Source: DASZHJ01 sp035541215
GTDB lineage: Bacteria > Pseudomonadota > Alphaproteobacteria > ATCC43930 > CGMCC-115725
DNA: 26,605 nt
Reading direction: 5' to 3'
Assembly: GCA_035541215.1 (NCBI GenBank)
Contig: DATKNV010000226.1
Coordinates: 1 to 26,605, forward strand
Under the pieces are notes generated by a model. The model was not told the origin of the DNA, made no database searches, and was given only the letters and a program-made list of their open reading frames with translations. Of the stretch, positions 1 to 7,575 are shown piece by piece. The position numbers and the translations under genes are program-made. The stretch's first letter is position 1, and every line of letters starts with the position of its first letter.

Positions 1-167
1 GCGAGCGAGAGCTCCGCGCTCCGCTCGAGCCGCGCGTCGCCCGAGGCGACTGCGCGGCCCGCGAAGCGGAGCCCGCCGAAGAGCAGCGTCGCCAAGAGCG
101 CGAAGAGCGTGAGCGCGATCAAGAGCTCCACGAGCGTGAATCCTGCCTCTCCCCGCTCAGCGCGCAT
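1..167 (-). CDS. gspJ: Type II secretion minor pseudopilin GspJ (5' part only)
   Basis: Only the first ~55 codons are inside the window; the gene runs off the left edge. The start is ATG at 167. The N-terminus is a classic type IV prepilin leader: a short charged segment (MRAERGEAG), cleavage expected after Gly9, then FTLVELLIAL, with Glu at position 5 of the mature chain, followed by a hydrophobic helix. GspJ is a minor pseudopilin that caps the periplasmic pseudopilus together with GspI and GspK. The start overlaps the end of gspI by 11 bp, which suggests translational coupling. Identity as GspJ rests mainly on position in the E-F-G-H-I-J order, because the distinguishing C-terminal domain is outside the window. 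Confidence 0.85.
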   Translation of the reverse strand, partial: MRAERGEAGFTLVELLIALTLFALLATLLFGGLRFAGRAVASGDARLERSAELSL

Positions 168-603
168 CGGCGGGCCCCAGCCGGATCGAATGCAGTGCGA
201 GCGCACGCTCGTGCCCGCCCTCGCGCCAGCGCACCGTGACGGCCACGTCGTAGGGCGCGCGCGAGGCGGCCGGGGTCTCGGCGCCGCGATAGAGATGGAC
301 CGCGGTCGAGACGTGGAATTTTCCCTCGCTCCATTGGCGCTCCGCGCCGTCGCGGAGCGGCTCGGCGCCTGCGGCATCGAGCGCGGACTCCGCGAGGATC
401 ACGGCGATATTCTGGCTCTCGGAGTCCGCGGCGCTTGCAAGCCAGTCGCCGAAGGCGCGCAGCAGCGCCACCAGCATCATCGCGGCGATGCTGAACGCCA
501 CCAGCACCTCGAGCAGCGTGAAGCCCCGCGCCGTCCCCCTCTCCCCACCGGGGAGAGGGCAGGGGTGAGGGGGCGCCGGGCGCCGCTGATGGAAAGTCGT
601 CAC
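157..603 (-). CDS. gspI: Type II secretion minor pseudopilin GspI, start inside a palindromic repeat
   Basis: The body is a typical GspI: prepilin motif RGFTLLEVLVAF, hydrophobic helix, then a small domain (about 122 residues after the cleavage site). There is no ATG in the normal place just before RGF. The nearest conventional in-frame start is GTG at 603, inside the palindromic repeat at 535-654. That would give a 148-residue product with a 27-residue leader containing repeat-encoded sequence (PPHPCPLPGGERG). The alternative is an ACG codon at 534, where a Met would normally sit (TARGF instead of MARGF), giving 125 residues. Prepilin peptidase cleaves after Gly27, so the mature protein is the same either way. 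It overlaps gspJ by 11 bp. Family assignment is firm, the start is not. Confidence 0.85.
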   Translation of the reverse strand: MTTFHQRRPAPPHPCPLPGGERGTARGFTLLEVLVAFSIAAMMLVALLRAFGDWLASAADSESQNIAVILAESALDAAGAEPLRDGAERQWSEGKFHVSTAVHLYRGAETPAASRAPYDVAVTVRWREGGHERALALHSIRLGPADAR

Positions 604-654
604 GGCCTCCCGGCCATTCGCCCCCTCACCTGGCCTCTCCCCGTAGGGGAGAGG
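535..654. repeat. Nested palindromic repeat (REP/MITE-like), ~120 bp
   Basis: Two outer hairpins flank a long inverted repeat. The left hairpin is CCCTCTCCCC (537-546) and GGGGAGAGGG (550-559) with a 3-nt loop. The right hairpin is CCTCTCCCC (634-642) and GGGGAGAGG (646-654). Between them GGTGAGGGGGCG (564-575) pairs perfectly with CGCCCCCTCACC (619-630), so the whole element is one large dyad around a ~43-nt centre. GGGGAGAGGG / GGGTGAGGGGG palindromes of this type are widespread dispersed repeats in proteobacteria, and their translations (PHPCPLPxGERG-like) are a familiar signature. It fills the space between the gspH stop (675) and the coding core of gspI. Confidence 0.85.
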
Positions 655-674
655 AAATGGGTGTGCTCGCCGTC

Positions 675-1112
675 TCATTCCTGCAACGCGATCCGGCCGG
701 TGAGCCAATCGACGGCGATCTCGATCTTGCGGCCGTCGCGCAGGAGCGTGACGCGGCCCCCGGTGGAGCTGCCGTCGGGGAAGAAGCGGATGCCGGCCGC
801 GGCGTCGCCGATGCGCTCGCCGGAAGCAGTGAGCAGCGCCGCGCGCGCGCCTGCGGGCAAAGCATGCGCGCTCTTCTCGCCGGCGGCGCGGTAGGAGCCC
901 GCGGCCACGTCGAGCGCGAATACCTCGGCCCGGCCATGCGTCATCGCGAGCGTCCTGGTATCGCGGAGGCCCGCTGCGACGGCGCGCGCCGAGGCCTGCA
1001 GCTCCGCCCGCGCGCGGCTCCCGCCGAGCATCGGCGGGACCAGCGCCAGCACCAGCGCGAGGATCGCCAGCACCACCACCATCTCGAAGAGCGTGAAGCC
1101 GCGCTCGCGCAT
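675..1112 (-). CDS. gspH: Type II secretion minor pseudopilin GspH
   Basis: This 145-residue protein starts at ATG 1112, five bases after the gspG stop. The prepilin leader is MRERG, with cleavage expected before FTLFEMVVVLAILALVLALV; Glu is at mature position 5. The remainder (about residues 30-145) has the GspH pattern of a small beta-rich domain ending in DWLTGRIALQE. The length is close to other GspH/XcpU proteins, usually 150-170 residues. It is a minor pseudopilin of the type II secretion pseudopilus. The gene is immediately followed by the palindromic repeat at 535-654, so transcripts reaching gspI and gspJ must pass through strong hairpins. Confidence 0.9.
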   Translation of the reverse strand: MRERGFTLFEMVVVLAILALVLALVPPMLGGSRARAELQASARAVAAGLRDTRTLAMTHGRAEVFALDVAAGSYRAAGEKSAHALPAGARAALLTASGERIGDAAAGIRFFPDGSSTGGRVTLLRDGRKIEIAVDWLTGRIALQE

Positions 1113-1117
1113 CGGAG

Positions 1118-1567
1118 CTACCAGTTCGCCACCAGCGGCTTCTGGCCGGAGGCGTCGGCATTGCCGTCCGGTCCCAGCGAATAGAGGTCGTATTCGCCGT
1201 GCGCGCCGGGGATGCGGTAGACATAGGGGTGGCCCCAGGGATCGTTGGGCGCCTTCTTCTGCCGGAGATAGGGACCGTTCCAGCCGGCGGCCCCCGGCGG
1301 CGCCTCGATCAGCGCCTGGAGACCCTCCTGCTGCGTCGGATAGTGCTGCATGTCGAGCTTGTAGAGGTCGAGAGCGGCGCCGAGGTTCTGCACCTCGATG
1401 CGCGCGGTATCGACCTTGGCGCGTGCGAGGTACTTGAGCACCTGCGGCGTCACCACGCCGACGAGGAGCGCGAGGATCGCGAGCACCACCAGGAGCTCGA
1501 CCAAGGTGAATCCCCGCTCCCGCCGGCGCCCGGCGGCAAGGTTCGCGATGCGGATCAAGGCGTGCAC
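1118..1567 (-). CDS. gspG: Type II secretion major pseudopilin GspG
   Basis: The product has 149 residues from a GTG start at 1567, chosen because an AAGGAAG ribosome-binding sequence lies just upstream and no ATG precedes the prepilin motif. Prepilin cleavage is expected after Gly19 (RRRERG|FTLVELLVVLAIL), with Glu at mature position 5. The C-terminal half has the hallmark GspG region: YPTQQEGLQALIE, NGPYL, PNDPWGHPYVY, and the calcium-binding loop near EYDLYSLGPDGNADASG. GspG polymerises into the pseudopilus that pushes folded exoproteins through the outer-membrane secretin. The gene lies 14 bp after gspF. Confidence 0.94.
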   Translation of the reverse strand: MHALIRIANLAAGRRRERGFTLVELLVVLAILALLVGVVTPQVLKYLARAKVDTARIEVQNLGAALDLYKLDMQHYPTQQEGLQALIEAPPGAAGWNGPYLRQKKAPNDPWGHPYVYRIPGAHGEYDLYSLGPDGNADASGQKPLVANW

Positions 1568-1581
1568 GGTGCGGCTTCCTT

Positions 1582-2802
1582 CTAGAGTGCGAGCTCGTAA
1601 GCGCTGAGGACGGCAGAGAGGATCGAGCCCACGACGAGCGCCACGACGAGGCCCAGCAGCACGGTGATCCCCGGCACCAGCATCGCGAGGAGCCGCTCGA
1701 TCCCGCGCCGGGACTCCTCCTCGTAGATCTCCGCGATCTTCAGCAGCATCTCCTCGAGCCGCGCGGTCTCCTCGCCGACGCGGACGAGATGGACCGCGAG
1801 CGGCGGGACGACGCCGGACTGCGCGAGGGGCTCGGCGAGCCCCTTCCCTTCCTTGACGCGCTCGGCGACGCCGTCGAGCGCCGCGGCGAAGACGCCGTTG
1901 CGGCTGGTCTCGCGCGCGATCGCGAGCGCGCCCAAGGGCGGCACGCCGTTCTCGAGGAGCGTCCCCAGCGTGCGCGCGAGGCGCGCCATCTCGAGCTTCG
2001 TCGCGAGCGCGCCCAGCACCGGAAGCCGCAGGATGCGGCGGTCCCATGCCGCCCGCCGCGCGGGCTCCGCGAGAAAATCCGCGGCGCCGATCGCCGCCGC
2101 CGCGAGCCCCAGCAGCAGCCACCAGCCCCAGGCGGCCAGGAAATCGGCGATCCCGAGCACGATCTCCGCCGGGAGCGGCAGCGCGCTCCCGGCCTGCTCG
2201 AAGAGCGGGCGGAAGCGCGGCACCACGAAGCCGAAGAGGAGTGCCACCGAGGCGCTCCCAGCGACGAGCACGATCGCGGGATAGATCAGTGCCGAGCGGA
2301 TCTGCTCGCGGACGGCGTGGCTCCGCTCGAGGAAAGCGCCGAGGTCACGGAGCGTGCGATCGAGCGAGGCGCCGGCCTCGCCCGCGCGCACCATGCCGAC
2401 ATAGAATCTCGGCACCATGCCGGCCTGCGCCGCGATCGCGTCGGCGAGGGTGCTGCCGCCGCGCACGCGCTCGAGCACGTCGCGGATGCGCTCGCGGTCG
2501 TGCGCGCGGTCGAGCGCGGTCTCCGCGATCTCGAGCGCGCGGTCGACGCCGAGTCCCGCTTGCAGGAGCGTCGCGAGCTGCTGCGTCAGCAGCGCGAGCT
2601 CGCGCGCGGGCAAGGCGCGGCGGCGAAAGAGGTCGCGGCGGAGCCAGCGCCCGAGGCTCGAGGCGGCGGCCGTGTCCGCGCGGATCGGCAGGTGACCCAG
2701 GCCCTGGAGGCGCTCCACCACCTCCGCCTGGCTTGCCGCCTCCATCTCGCCCTTGACGAGCTCGCCAGATGCGGCGACCGCTTCGAAGCGATAGAGCGTC
2801 AT
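1582..2802 (-). CDS. gspF: Type II secretion inner-membrane platform protein GspF
   Basis: This 406-residue polytopic protein has the usual GspF length and layout: an N-terminal cytoplasmic domain with two similar T2SSF repeats (about 70-195 and 270-395) and three membrane helices near 172-195, 214-240 and 371-400. The motifs LLTQQLATLLQAGLGVDRAL and ARTLGTLLENGVPPLGAL are the repeated T2SSF signature. GspF sits in the inner membrane and connects the GspE ATPase to pseudopilus assembly. The ATG at 2802 overlaps the gspE stop as ATGA, indicating coupled translation. Confidence 0.95.
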   Translation of the reverse strand: MTLYRFEAVAASGELVKGEMEAASQAEVVERLQGLGHLPIRADTAAASSLGRWLRRDLFRRRALPARELALLTQQLATLLQAGLGVDRALEIAETALDRAHDRERIRDVLERVRGGSTLADAIAAQAGMVPRFYVGMVRAGEAGASLDRTLRDLGAFLERSHAVREQIRSALIYPAIVLVAGSASVALLFGFVVPRFRPLFEQAGSALPLPAEIVLGIADFLAAWGWWLLLGLAAAAIGAADFLAEPARRAAWDRRILRLPVLGALATKLEMARLARTLGTLLENGVPPLGALAIARETSRNGVFAAALDGVAERVKEGKGLAEPLAQSGVVPPLAVHLVRVGEETARLEEMLLKIAEIYEEESRRGIERLLAMLVPGITVLLGLVVALVVGSILSAVLSAYELAL

Positions 2803-4505
2803 GCCTCGACGTCCCGCGTGACCCGCAGGACCTCCTCGAGCGACGTGATCCCCCCGAGCGCCTTCAGGATGCCGTCGTCGTACATGGAGCGCATGCCCGC
2901 GCGGACGCCGGCGCGGTGGATCTCCTGCGCCTCGGCGCGGCTCAGCACGAGGCGCCTCACCTCGTCGTTGAAGACGAGAAGCTCCGTGATCGCGACGCGG
3001 CCCTGATAGCCGCTGCCGCGGCAGTGCTCGCAGCCGTGCCCGCGGTAGAGCCGGAGCGGCCCCTCGCCGGGAAGACGAAGCTCCCGGATCAATTCCGGGA
3101 GCGCCTCATGGGGCTCCCGGCAATGCTCGCAGAGCTTCCGCACTAGGCGCTGCGCGAGGACGCCGTTCAGGGTCGCCGTCACGAGATAGTCCTCGACCCC
3201 CATGTCGATGAGGCGCGTCACCGTCGCGGCGGCGCCGTTGGTGTGGAGCGTCGAGAGCACGAGATGGCCCGTGAGCGCGGCCTGGATCGCAATTTGCGCG
3301 GTATCGAGATCGCGCATCTCGCCGATCATGACGATGTCGGGGTCCTGGCGCAGGATCGCCCGCAGCACCTGCGGGAAATCGAGGCCGATAGGCGGCTTCA
3401 CCTGGATCTGATTGACGCCCTCGAGCTGGTACTCGATCGGGTCCTCGACGGTGAAGAGCTTCCGCTCCGGCGAGTTGAGGCGCATGAGGCTCGCATAGAG
3501 CGTCGTGGTCTTGCCACTGCCCGTGGGTCCCGTCACCAGGAGGATGCCCTGCGGCTCCGCGAGGACGCGGAGATAGGGCTCGAGCGCATCCTCCGCGAAA
3601 CCGAGCGTGCGGAGATCGCCGACGAGGCTGCCGCGGTCGAGGATGCGGATCGCGACGCCCTCGCCGTGCAAGGTCGGCACCACGGAGACGCGGAGATCGA
3701 AGTCGCGGCCGTGGATCGCCGTGCGGATGCGGCCGTCCTGCGGCAGCCGGCGCTCGGCGATGTTGAGCTTCGCCATGATCTTGATGCGCGAGACGATCGC
3801 GGATTTGAGCCGGCTCGGCGGCGCCGGCACCTCCGCGAGTGCGCCGTCGATGCGGTAGCGCACGGCAAGCCGGTTCTGGAAGGGCTCGATGTGGATGTCG
3901 GAGGCGCGGCTCTCGACCGCGCGTGCGATGAGCTGGCTCACGAGGCGAATCACCGGCCCCTCGCTCGCGAGGTCGCGGAGCCGGCCCACGTCCTCCGAGA
4001 GCTCCTCGTCGGCGCCGGTCTCGATGCGCTCGACGATCTCGGCGCCGGGCTCGGCCTCGAAGAGGCGGTGCTGCGCCGCCTCGAGCTCCGAGGGGAGCGC
4101 CACGCGGCGCAGCACCGGACGCCCCGCCGCCATCTCGAGGGCGCGCGTCGCGAAGAGGTCGACGGGGTCGATCATCGCCACCGCGAGACCTTCCGCCGTC
4201 TCCGCGAGCGGCAGCGCGCCCACCTGGCGCAGGAACTTGCGGCTGATCCGCTCCTCGAGAACGGGAGCCTCGGGATAATCGGCGGCGGCGGCCATGGGGA
4301 GACCGAGCTCCTGCGCCAGCGCCTCCGCCACGTCGCGCTCGCTCGCGAGGCCGAGCTTCACCAGCAGCGCTTCGAGCCGCTCCTCGCTCTGGGCGCGCAG
4401 GCGCAGCGCCCGCTCCAGCACGGACGGGTCGAGCTTGCCGGCCTCGACGAGGCGGCCGGCGAGGGACCGCTCGAAAACCCGGCGGTCCGTTCCGTTCGTC
4501 AGCAT
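2799..4505 (-). CDS. gspE: Type II secretion ATPase GspE
   Basis: This is a cytoplasmic secretion ATPase of the PilB/GspE family, about 568 residues. Order of parts: N-terminal GspE domain (about 10-150), then the ATPase core with Walker A GPTGSGKT (~326-333), Asp box FTVEDPIEY (~351), Walker B PDIVMIGEMRD (~389) and His box LTGHLVLSTLHTN (~412). Two CxxC pairs (CEHC ~459 and CEHC ~492) form the zinc-binding C-terminal module typical of GspE. I chose ATG at 4505; an upstream TTG at 4517 would add four residues. It powers pseudopilus extension. The 81 bp upstream (4506-4586) separate it from gspO. Confidence 0.95.
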   Translation of the reverse strand: MLTNGTDRRVFERSLAGRLVEAGKLDPSVLERALRLRAQSEERLEALLVKLGLASERDVAEALAQELGLPMAAAADYPEAPVLEERISRKFLRQVGALPLAETAEGLAVAMIDPVDLFATRALEMAAGRPVLRRVALPSELEAAQHRLFEAEPGAEIVERIETGADEELSEDVGRLRDLASEGPVIRLVSQLIARAVESRASDIHIEPFQNRLAVRYRIDGALAEVPAPPSRLKSAIVSRIKIMAKLNIAERRLPQDGRIRTAIHGRDFDLRVSVVPTLHGEGVAIRILDRGSLVGDLRTLGFAEDALEPYLRVLAEPQGILLVTGPTGSGKTTTLYASLMRLNSPERKLFTVEDPIEYQLEGVNQIQVKPPIGLDFPQVLRAILRQDPDIVMIGEMRDLDTAQIAIQAALTGHLVLSTLHTNGAAATVTRLIDMGVEDYLVTATLNGVLAQRLVRKLCEHCREPHEALPELIRELRLPGEGPLRLYRGHGCEHCRGSGYQGRVAITELLVFNDEVRRLVLSRAEAQEIHRAGVRAGMRSMYDDGILKALGGITSLEEVLRVTRDVEA

Positions 4506-4586
4506 GAGCGCAGCCAACCCACCCCCAAAGCACGAGACCCGCGCGGATTGTCTGGCGGGATTATGACACTCTCGTGAAGAGAACGT

Positions 4587-5330
4587 CTATTGCAGGGGGC
4601 CGTAGAGCCAGACGAGCCAGAATCCGAGACAAAGCCCTGGACCGAAAGGCAATTCCGTATCGAGGCCGAGGCGGCGGTCGCCCAGGCTCAACGCCAGGAT
4701 CCAGCCGAGGCCGGCAATGGCGGCGACGAGCACGACGCTCGGCAATGCCCCCCAGCCAAGCCAGGCGCCGGCCGCGGCGAGAAGCTTGGCATCGCCGAGC
4801 CCCAGCCCCTCGCGCCGGCGGAGCCGTCTATAGAGGAGCGCGAGCGCCCAGAACACCACGAAGCCCGCGATGGCGCCGATGGCACGGCTGCCGAGCCCGT
4901 CGGGATCGAGCCAAGCCGCCGCCGCGAGGCCCGCGAGGAGAAGCGGCAAGGTCAGGAGGTCCGGGAGCAGCCCCTCGCGCGCGTCGATGACCGCAAGCGC
5001 GAGCAGCGCCCAACCGAGGGCGCAGCTCGCCCAGAGCAGCGGGGCCGTCGCGAGCGTCGCGGCCCAGAAGGCGACGCCGAGCGCCGCCAGCTCCATGCCG
5101 GGATAGAGAAAGCCGATCCGCGCGCGGCAATGGCGGCAGCGGTTGCGAAGCGCGGCCCAGCTCAGCAGCGGCACGAGATCGCGCGGTCCGAGCTCGTGCC
5201 CGCAGGTGCGGCACGCCGAGCGTCCGAAGACGACCGTCTGGCCCTCCGGCCAGCGCGTCACGAGCACGCTGAGGAAGCTCCCGACGAAGGGCGCCGCTGC
5301 GAGCGGCCAGAGCCATTCCGGGACACTCAT
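4587..5330 (-). CDS. gspO: Prepilin peptidase / N-methyltransferase GspO (PilD family)
   Basis: This 247-residue membrane aspartic protease (A24 family) cleaves the leader of the GspG, H, I and J pseudopilins after Gly and methylates the new N-terminus. The N-terminal domain carries two CxxC pairs (CRTC 40-43 and CRHC 65-68), the zinc-binding hallmark of bifunctional PilD-type enzymes. Catalytic aspartates lie in the IDAREGLLPD segment (116-125) and the GLGD motif (177-180). About seven hydrophobic helices cover 80-245. The start is ATG at 5330, 30 bp downstream of the phosphodiesterase gene. Placing gspO with its pseudopilin substrates is typical of complete T2SS loci. Confidence 0.93.
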   Translation of the reverse strand: MSVPEWLWPLAAAPFVGSFLSVLVTRWPEGQTVVFGRSACRTCGHELGPRDLVPLLSWAALRNRCRHCRARIGFLYPGMELAALGVAFWAATLATAPLLWASCALGWALLALAVIDAREGLLPDLLTLPLLLAGLAAAAWLDPDGLGSRAIGAIAGFVVFWALALLYRRLRRREGLGLGDAKLLAAAGAWLGWGALPSVVLVAAIAGLGWILALSLGDRRLGLDTELPFGPGLCLGFWLVWLYGPLQ

Positions 5331-5360
5331 GCGAGGGTCGCGCGGCTTTGGCGCCGCGCC

Positions 5361-6167
5361 TCAGCCGGGCTCTTTGAAGGGATGGGGGCCGTCGTAGTTC
5401 CCGACATAGGTCGTGTGCGAGACGATGCCGGATTCGGGCGTCCAGACGTGGAGCTGATAGCCCGGCGGCTCCAGCGCGAAGGCGCCCTCGGCGCCGGGTC
5501 GGAGGTCGAGCACCACCTGATGCGCGGTGCTGGGCGCGGTCGCCGCGAGCGTGCCGCGCCAGCGCACCTGGATCGGACGGTGCAGGTGGCCGCAGAGGAT
5601 GCGCTCGATCTGCGGATGACGCTCGACCACCGCGCCCAGCGCATCGGCGTTGTCGAGGCCGAGCGCGTCCATGTGGTCGATCGCGGTGCGGAAGGGCGGA
5701 TGGTGCATGAAGAGCACCGTCGGACGCCCCGGCGCCGCCGCGAGCGCGCTCGCGAGCCAGTCGAGCCGGCGCGCGCAGAGCTCGCCGCCACCCTTCCCCG
5801 GAATGATCGTGTCGAGCCCGATGAGGCGCACGGGATGCTCGTCGACGACGTAGTGAATGAAATCGCCGTCCTGCGGGAGATAGGCGTGATGCGCGAAGAC
5901 CGCGCGGAGATTGCCGCGGTGGTCGTGGTTGCCGGGGATGAGATAGACCGGCGCCTCGATCTCCTCGAGGAGATCGCGGAGACGCTCGTATTCCTCGCGC
6001 TGGCCGAAATGGACGAGATCGCCGGTCGCGAGCACGACGTCGGCGCGCGGACGAAGCGCCTTCAGATGCGCGATCGTCTCGCGCAGCATGTCGTTGGTGG
6101 GAACGCGGCCATAGGCGAGGACGCCGTCGGGCCGCACGTGAAGGTCGCTCAATTGCGCGATGATCAT
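5361..6167 (-). CDS. GpdQ/CpdA-type cyclic nucleotide or glycerophosphodiester phosphodiesterase
   Basis: This 268-residue class III metallophosphoesterase is probably cytoplasmic (no signal peptide). Dinuclear metal ligands are all visible: D8 and H10 (SDLH), D50 (TGD), N80 and H81 (GNHD), H155/H156 (MHHPP), H194 and H196 (GHLH). The spacing matches the glycerophosphodiesterase GpdQ of Enterobacter almost residue for residue (there D8, H10, D50, N80, H156, H195, H197). CpdA-type cAMP phosphodiesterases share these motifs. Its place directly behind a UgpB-like binding protein favours glycerophosphodiesters as substrate, the job UgpQ does in the E. coli ugp operon. The start is ATG 6167 with GAGG upstream; the gene ends 30 bp before gspO. 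Confidence 0.85.
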   Translation of the reverse strand: MIIAQLSDLHVRPDGVLAYGRVPTNDMLRETIAHLKALRPRADVVLATGDLVHFGQREEYERLRDLLEEIEAPVYLIPGNHDHRGNLRAVFAHHAYLPQDGDFIHYVVDEHPVRLIGLDTIIPGKGGGELCARRLDWLASALAAAPGRPTVLFMHHPPFRTAIDHMDALGLDNADALGAVVERHPQIERILCGHLHRPIQVRWRGTLAATAPSTAHQVVLDLRPGAEGAFALEPPGYQLHVWTPESGIVSHTTYVGNYDGPHPFKEPG

Positions 6168-6187
6168 GGTCGAGCCTCGAAAAGGAC

Positions 6188-6211
6188 CGGCGCCCCCGAG
6201 CGGGGGCGCCG
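6188..6211 (-). terminator. Strong GC hairpin between ugpB-like gene and phosphodiesterase gene
   Basis: A perfect 10-bp stem, CGGCGCCCCC (6188-6197) with GGGGGCGCCG (6202-6211), closes a 4-nt loop. In the minus direction it is followed four bases later by TTTT. It starts 26 bp after the ugpB-like stop and ends about 20 bp before the phosphodiesterase start. It could be a partial terminator or an mRNA-stabilising hairpin that lets the binding protein be made in excess. The T-run is short, so full termination is doubtful. Confidence 0.55.
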
Positions 6212-6237
6212 TAGGGCTAGCATGAGACGCGAATTAC

Positions 6238-7563
6238 TCAAAACACCGTGACGTGCGCGATCTTCTCGTTGTAGGGCTTCAAGATGTCGTTCGCGGTGCG
6301 CTGGGCGTCGCGGACGGCCTCGGCGGGCTGCTTCTTGCCGCTCAGCACGGCCTGCACCTCGTCCTCGATCGCCTTGCGCACGGCGACGACGTTGTAGGTC
6401 GAGAGCCAGGGCTGCGCGAACTCGAGCTGCTTCACCGCGATGAGCGCGTCCGGATGCTCGGCGACGAAGCTCTTCATCTCCGGCAAGTCGTAGCTGCTCT
6501 TGCGCGGCGAGAAGTAGCCGGTGAAGCGGCTCCAGGAGCCCAGCGTCTCCGCCGAGGTCATCCAGCTCGCGAAGACCCAGGCGGCCTTGCGCTGCTCCGG
6601 CGTGATGCCCTTGAAGAAGATGAGCGAGCCGCCGCCGATCGGCACGGCGTTCCGCACGTTCCGGGGCACGAAGGCGACCGTGTAGGGGAACTTCGCGCCC
6701 TTGCGGATGAAGCTCAGCGAGCCCGTGGAGAGCAGGACCATCGAGGCCTTGCCCGCGAAGAAGTCGGTCGAGACCTGGTTCGCCTCGATCACGCCTTGCG
6801 GCATCGCCTTGTGCGTGAAGACGAGGTCGTGCAGGAGCTGCACCGCGCCCAGGGTCGAGGGCTGGTCGTAATAGACCTCGCCGGGCATGTTCACGTTGAA
6901 GAACTGGCCGCCATTCGACATTGCGAAAGACTGAGTGAGCCAGCCGAGATAGTCGTAGCCGCCGGGCATCTCGAAGCCGTAGCGCGTCACGCGGTCGCCC
7001 TCGCGCACCGTGAGCTTCTCCGCAGCCGCCACGAACTCCGCCCAGGTCGCCGGCGGCTTATTGGGATCGAGGCCCGCCGCCTTGAAGTGGTCGACGTTGA
7101 TGTAGACGAGCGGCGTCGAGTTCTGGAAGGGGATCGCGTAGATCTTGCCGTCGGCGGTGGCGTTGCCGCGGAGCGCCGGCCAGAAATCGTCGAGGAAGGT
7201 CTTGGGATCGCCGCCGTTCTCCGCGAGGAGCTCGTCCACGGGCACGATCTGGCCCGCGATCACGAACTCTTGCACGAAGTTCGCGGACATGAGCGCGACC
7301 GCCGGAGGCTTTCCGGCCTCGATCGCGGCCTGGGTCTTGAGGCGCGTGTCGTCGTAGCTGCCGGTATAGGCGGCGGTCACCTCGACCTCCGGATGCTTCT
7401 CGTTGAACTCCTTGACGAGGCGCGCCATCTCGGTCGCGAGCGCGCCTTGTACGGGGACCGGGAAATAGAAGTCGATCTTGGTGGCGGCGGAAGCGGCGAC
7501 GCTCGAGGCGAGCGCCGCGGCGAGCGCCATCGCGGCAAGCGGGAACCGTCTAAGTCTCGTCAT
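6238..7563 (-). CDS. ugpB: UgpB-like sn-glycerol-3-phosphate ABC transporter substrate-binding protein
   Basis: This 441-residue periplasmic binding protein has a Sec signal peptide (MTRLRRFPLAAMALAAALASS, cleavage expected near residue 26). UgpB-type landmarks are clear: early FNEKHPEVEV, PFQNSTPLVYINVDHFKAAGLDP and a WAEF segment in the middle, then MVLLSTGSLSFIRKGAKF and a GGGSL motif, and a late FTGYFSPRKSSYD. The length is close to E. coli UgpB (438). It should bind glycerol-3-phosphate or a glycerophosphodiester such as glycerophosphocholine, but the ligand cannot be fixed from sequence alone. It is last of the three transport genes (A-E-B order), 12 bp after the permease, with an AAGGGG ribosome-binding site. 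Confidence 0.85.
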   Translation of the reverse strand: MTRLRRFPLAAMALAAALASSVAASAATKIDFYFPVPVQGALATEMARLVKEFNEKHPEVEVTAAYTGSYDDTRLKTQAAIEAGKPPAVALMSANFVQEFVIAGQIVPVDELLAENGGDPKTFLDDFWPALRGNATADGKIYAIPFQNSTPLVYINVDHFKAAGLDPNKPPATWAEFVAAAEKLTVREGDRVTRYGFEMPGGYDYLGWLTQSFAMSNGGQFFNVNMPGEVYYDQPSTLGAVQLLHDLVFTHKAMPQGVIEANQVSTDFFAGKASMVLLSTGSLSFIRKGAKFPYTVAFVPRNVRNAVPIGGGSLIFFKGITPEQRKAAWVFASWMTSAETLGSWSRFTGYFSPRKSSYDLPEMKSFVAEHPDALIAVKQLEFAQPWLSTYNVVAVRKAIEDEVQAVLSGKKQPAEAVRDAQRTANDILKPYNEKIAHVTVF

Positions 7564-7575
7564 GGCTTACCCCTT

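Noticed and set aside
535..654. Possible transcription terminator or CRISPR-like unit at the palindrome
   Set aside because: There is no T-tract and no repeated spacer pattern. The nested dyad with GGGGAGAGG arms fits a dispersed REP/MITE-type repeat better.
4506..4586. A -10-like CATAAT on the minus strand (4565-4560) as a gspE promoter
   Set aside because: No matching -35 at proper distance, and the short gap is consistent with simple read-through from gspO.
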